Assembly: GCA_031272085.1 (NCBI GenBank)
Contig: JAISUN010000138.1
Span: forward strand, 1 to 42,582
Reading direction: 5' to 3'
From: Dysgonamonadaceae bacterium
Lineage (GTDB): Bacteria > Bacteroidota > Bacteroidia > Bacteroidales > Azobacteroidaceae
DNA length: 42,582 nt
Shown here: one piece after another, positions 42,386 to 42,582 of the stretch
How the letters are laid out: each line of letters begins with the position of its first letter
Position numbering within the stretch: position 1 is the first letter of the stretch
Notes under the pieces: generated by a model
Seen by the model: the letters and a program-made list of their open reading frames with translations, nothing else
The model's database searches: none
What the model was told of the DNA's origin: nothing
Translations under genes and position numbers: made by a program

Positions 42386-42582
42386 ATGATTTCCCGCGAG
42401 GAGGCATACAGCCAAATATCGGCTTTGGTTCAGCGATTTAATGAACAAAAGTTGTCGTATCAACGGGTTGAGTATAACGAAACTCAAACCCGCCGAGATT
42501 TCATCGACCCGCTGTTCAAGGCGCTGGGCTGGGACGTCGATAATTCGGCAGGCGCGGCAGAGAGTTATCGCGAAGTGATTCA
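42386..42582 (+). CDS. Type IIG-like restriction-modification enzyme, N-terminal fragment
   Basis: An open frame starts at the ATG at 42386 and runs off the window end, giving 65 residues. The pattern YNETQTRRDFIDPLFKALGWD followed by V-D-N is typical of the N-terminal nuclease-side region of single-chain Eco57I-like (type IIG) restriction-modification enzymes and related type I R subunits. The promoter-like element upstream and the absence of stops suggest an intact gene. Methyltransferase and specificity parts would lie beyond the window. Confidence 0.75.
   Translation, partial: MISREEAYSQISALVQRFNEQKLSYQRVEYNETQTRRDFIDPLFKALGWDVDNSAGAAESYREVI

Overview
This window looks like part of a Bacteroidales (Bacteroidota) chromosome. 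The evidence is a repeated Bacteroidota-type promoter (TTTG, about 19-21 bases, then TAnnTTTG) before many operons, an almost complete lack of Shine-Dalgarno sequences, typical families (DUF4369 lipoprotein, TonB receptor, RRM protein) and a purH-mreBCD-mrdA-rodA gene order that I recall from Bacteroides. No tRNA, rRNA, CRISPR array, prophage or insertion sequence was seen. Nearly everything is intact core or metabolic gene content; both ends of the window cut genes.

Layout. 1-2569 (+): end of an ABC-2 permease, a DUF4922 HIT-superfamily protein and a SpoIID/LytB protein without a signal peptide. 2645-4840 (-): pnp. 4948-7156 (+): a DUF4369/thioredoxin-fold lipoprotein lacking CXXC, then greA (with a terminator-like hairpin in its leader) and a HIT hydrolase. 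7240-14423 (+): purH and the rod-shape/elongasome operon mreB-mreC-mreD-mrdA-rodA, followed by a separately promoted M23/LysM envelope peptidase (14497-15450). 15541-24155 (-): an unrecognised two-helix membrane protein behind topA, then a large TPR protein paired with an outer-membrane barrel. 24301-25596 (+): O-acetylhomoserine sulfhydrylase. 25679-25990 (-): an RRM RNA-binding protein behind a long AT-rich intergenic region.

26374-30911 (-) is a sodium-pumping methylmalonyl-CoA decarboxylase / propionyl-CoA carboxylase-type operon (epimerase, carboxyltransferase, an OadG subunit fused to a lamin-tail domain, biotin carrier, OadB). Divergent from it, 31105-37325 (+) carries hypC-hypD-hypE and a membrane-bound group 1 [NiFe] hydrogenase (small subunit, large subunit, cytochrome b). 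The small subunit has the two extra cysteines that mark the oxygen-tolerant [4Fe-3S] proximal cluster. Together these suggest H2 oxidation into the quinone pool, plausibly for fumarate reduction, with succinate carried on to propionate and Na+ pumped by the decarboxylase; this link is inferred.

37457-40752 (+): a TonB-dependent receptor and an MFS permease of the RhtX/FptX type, probably siderophore uptake. 40761-42284 (-): a beta-lactamase-fold lipoprotein. 42386-end (+): start of a type IIG-like restriction-modification enzyme, cut by the window edge.

The best second-look items are the six-cysteine hydrogenase, the promoter-terminator leader of greA, the leaderless SpoIID with a HIT-type phosphorylase-like neighbour, the lamin-tail-OadG fusion, and the topA-linked unknown membrane protein. 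I did not find a clearly new multi-gene system.
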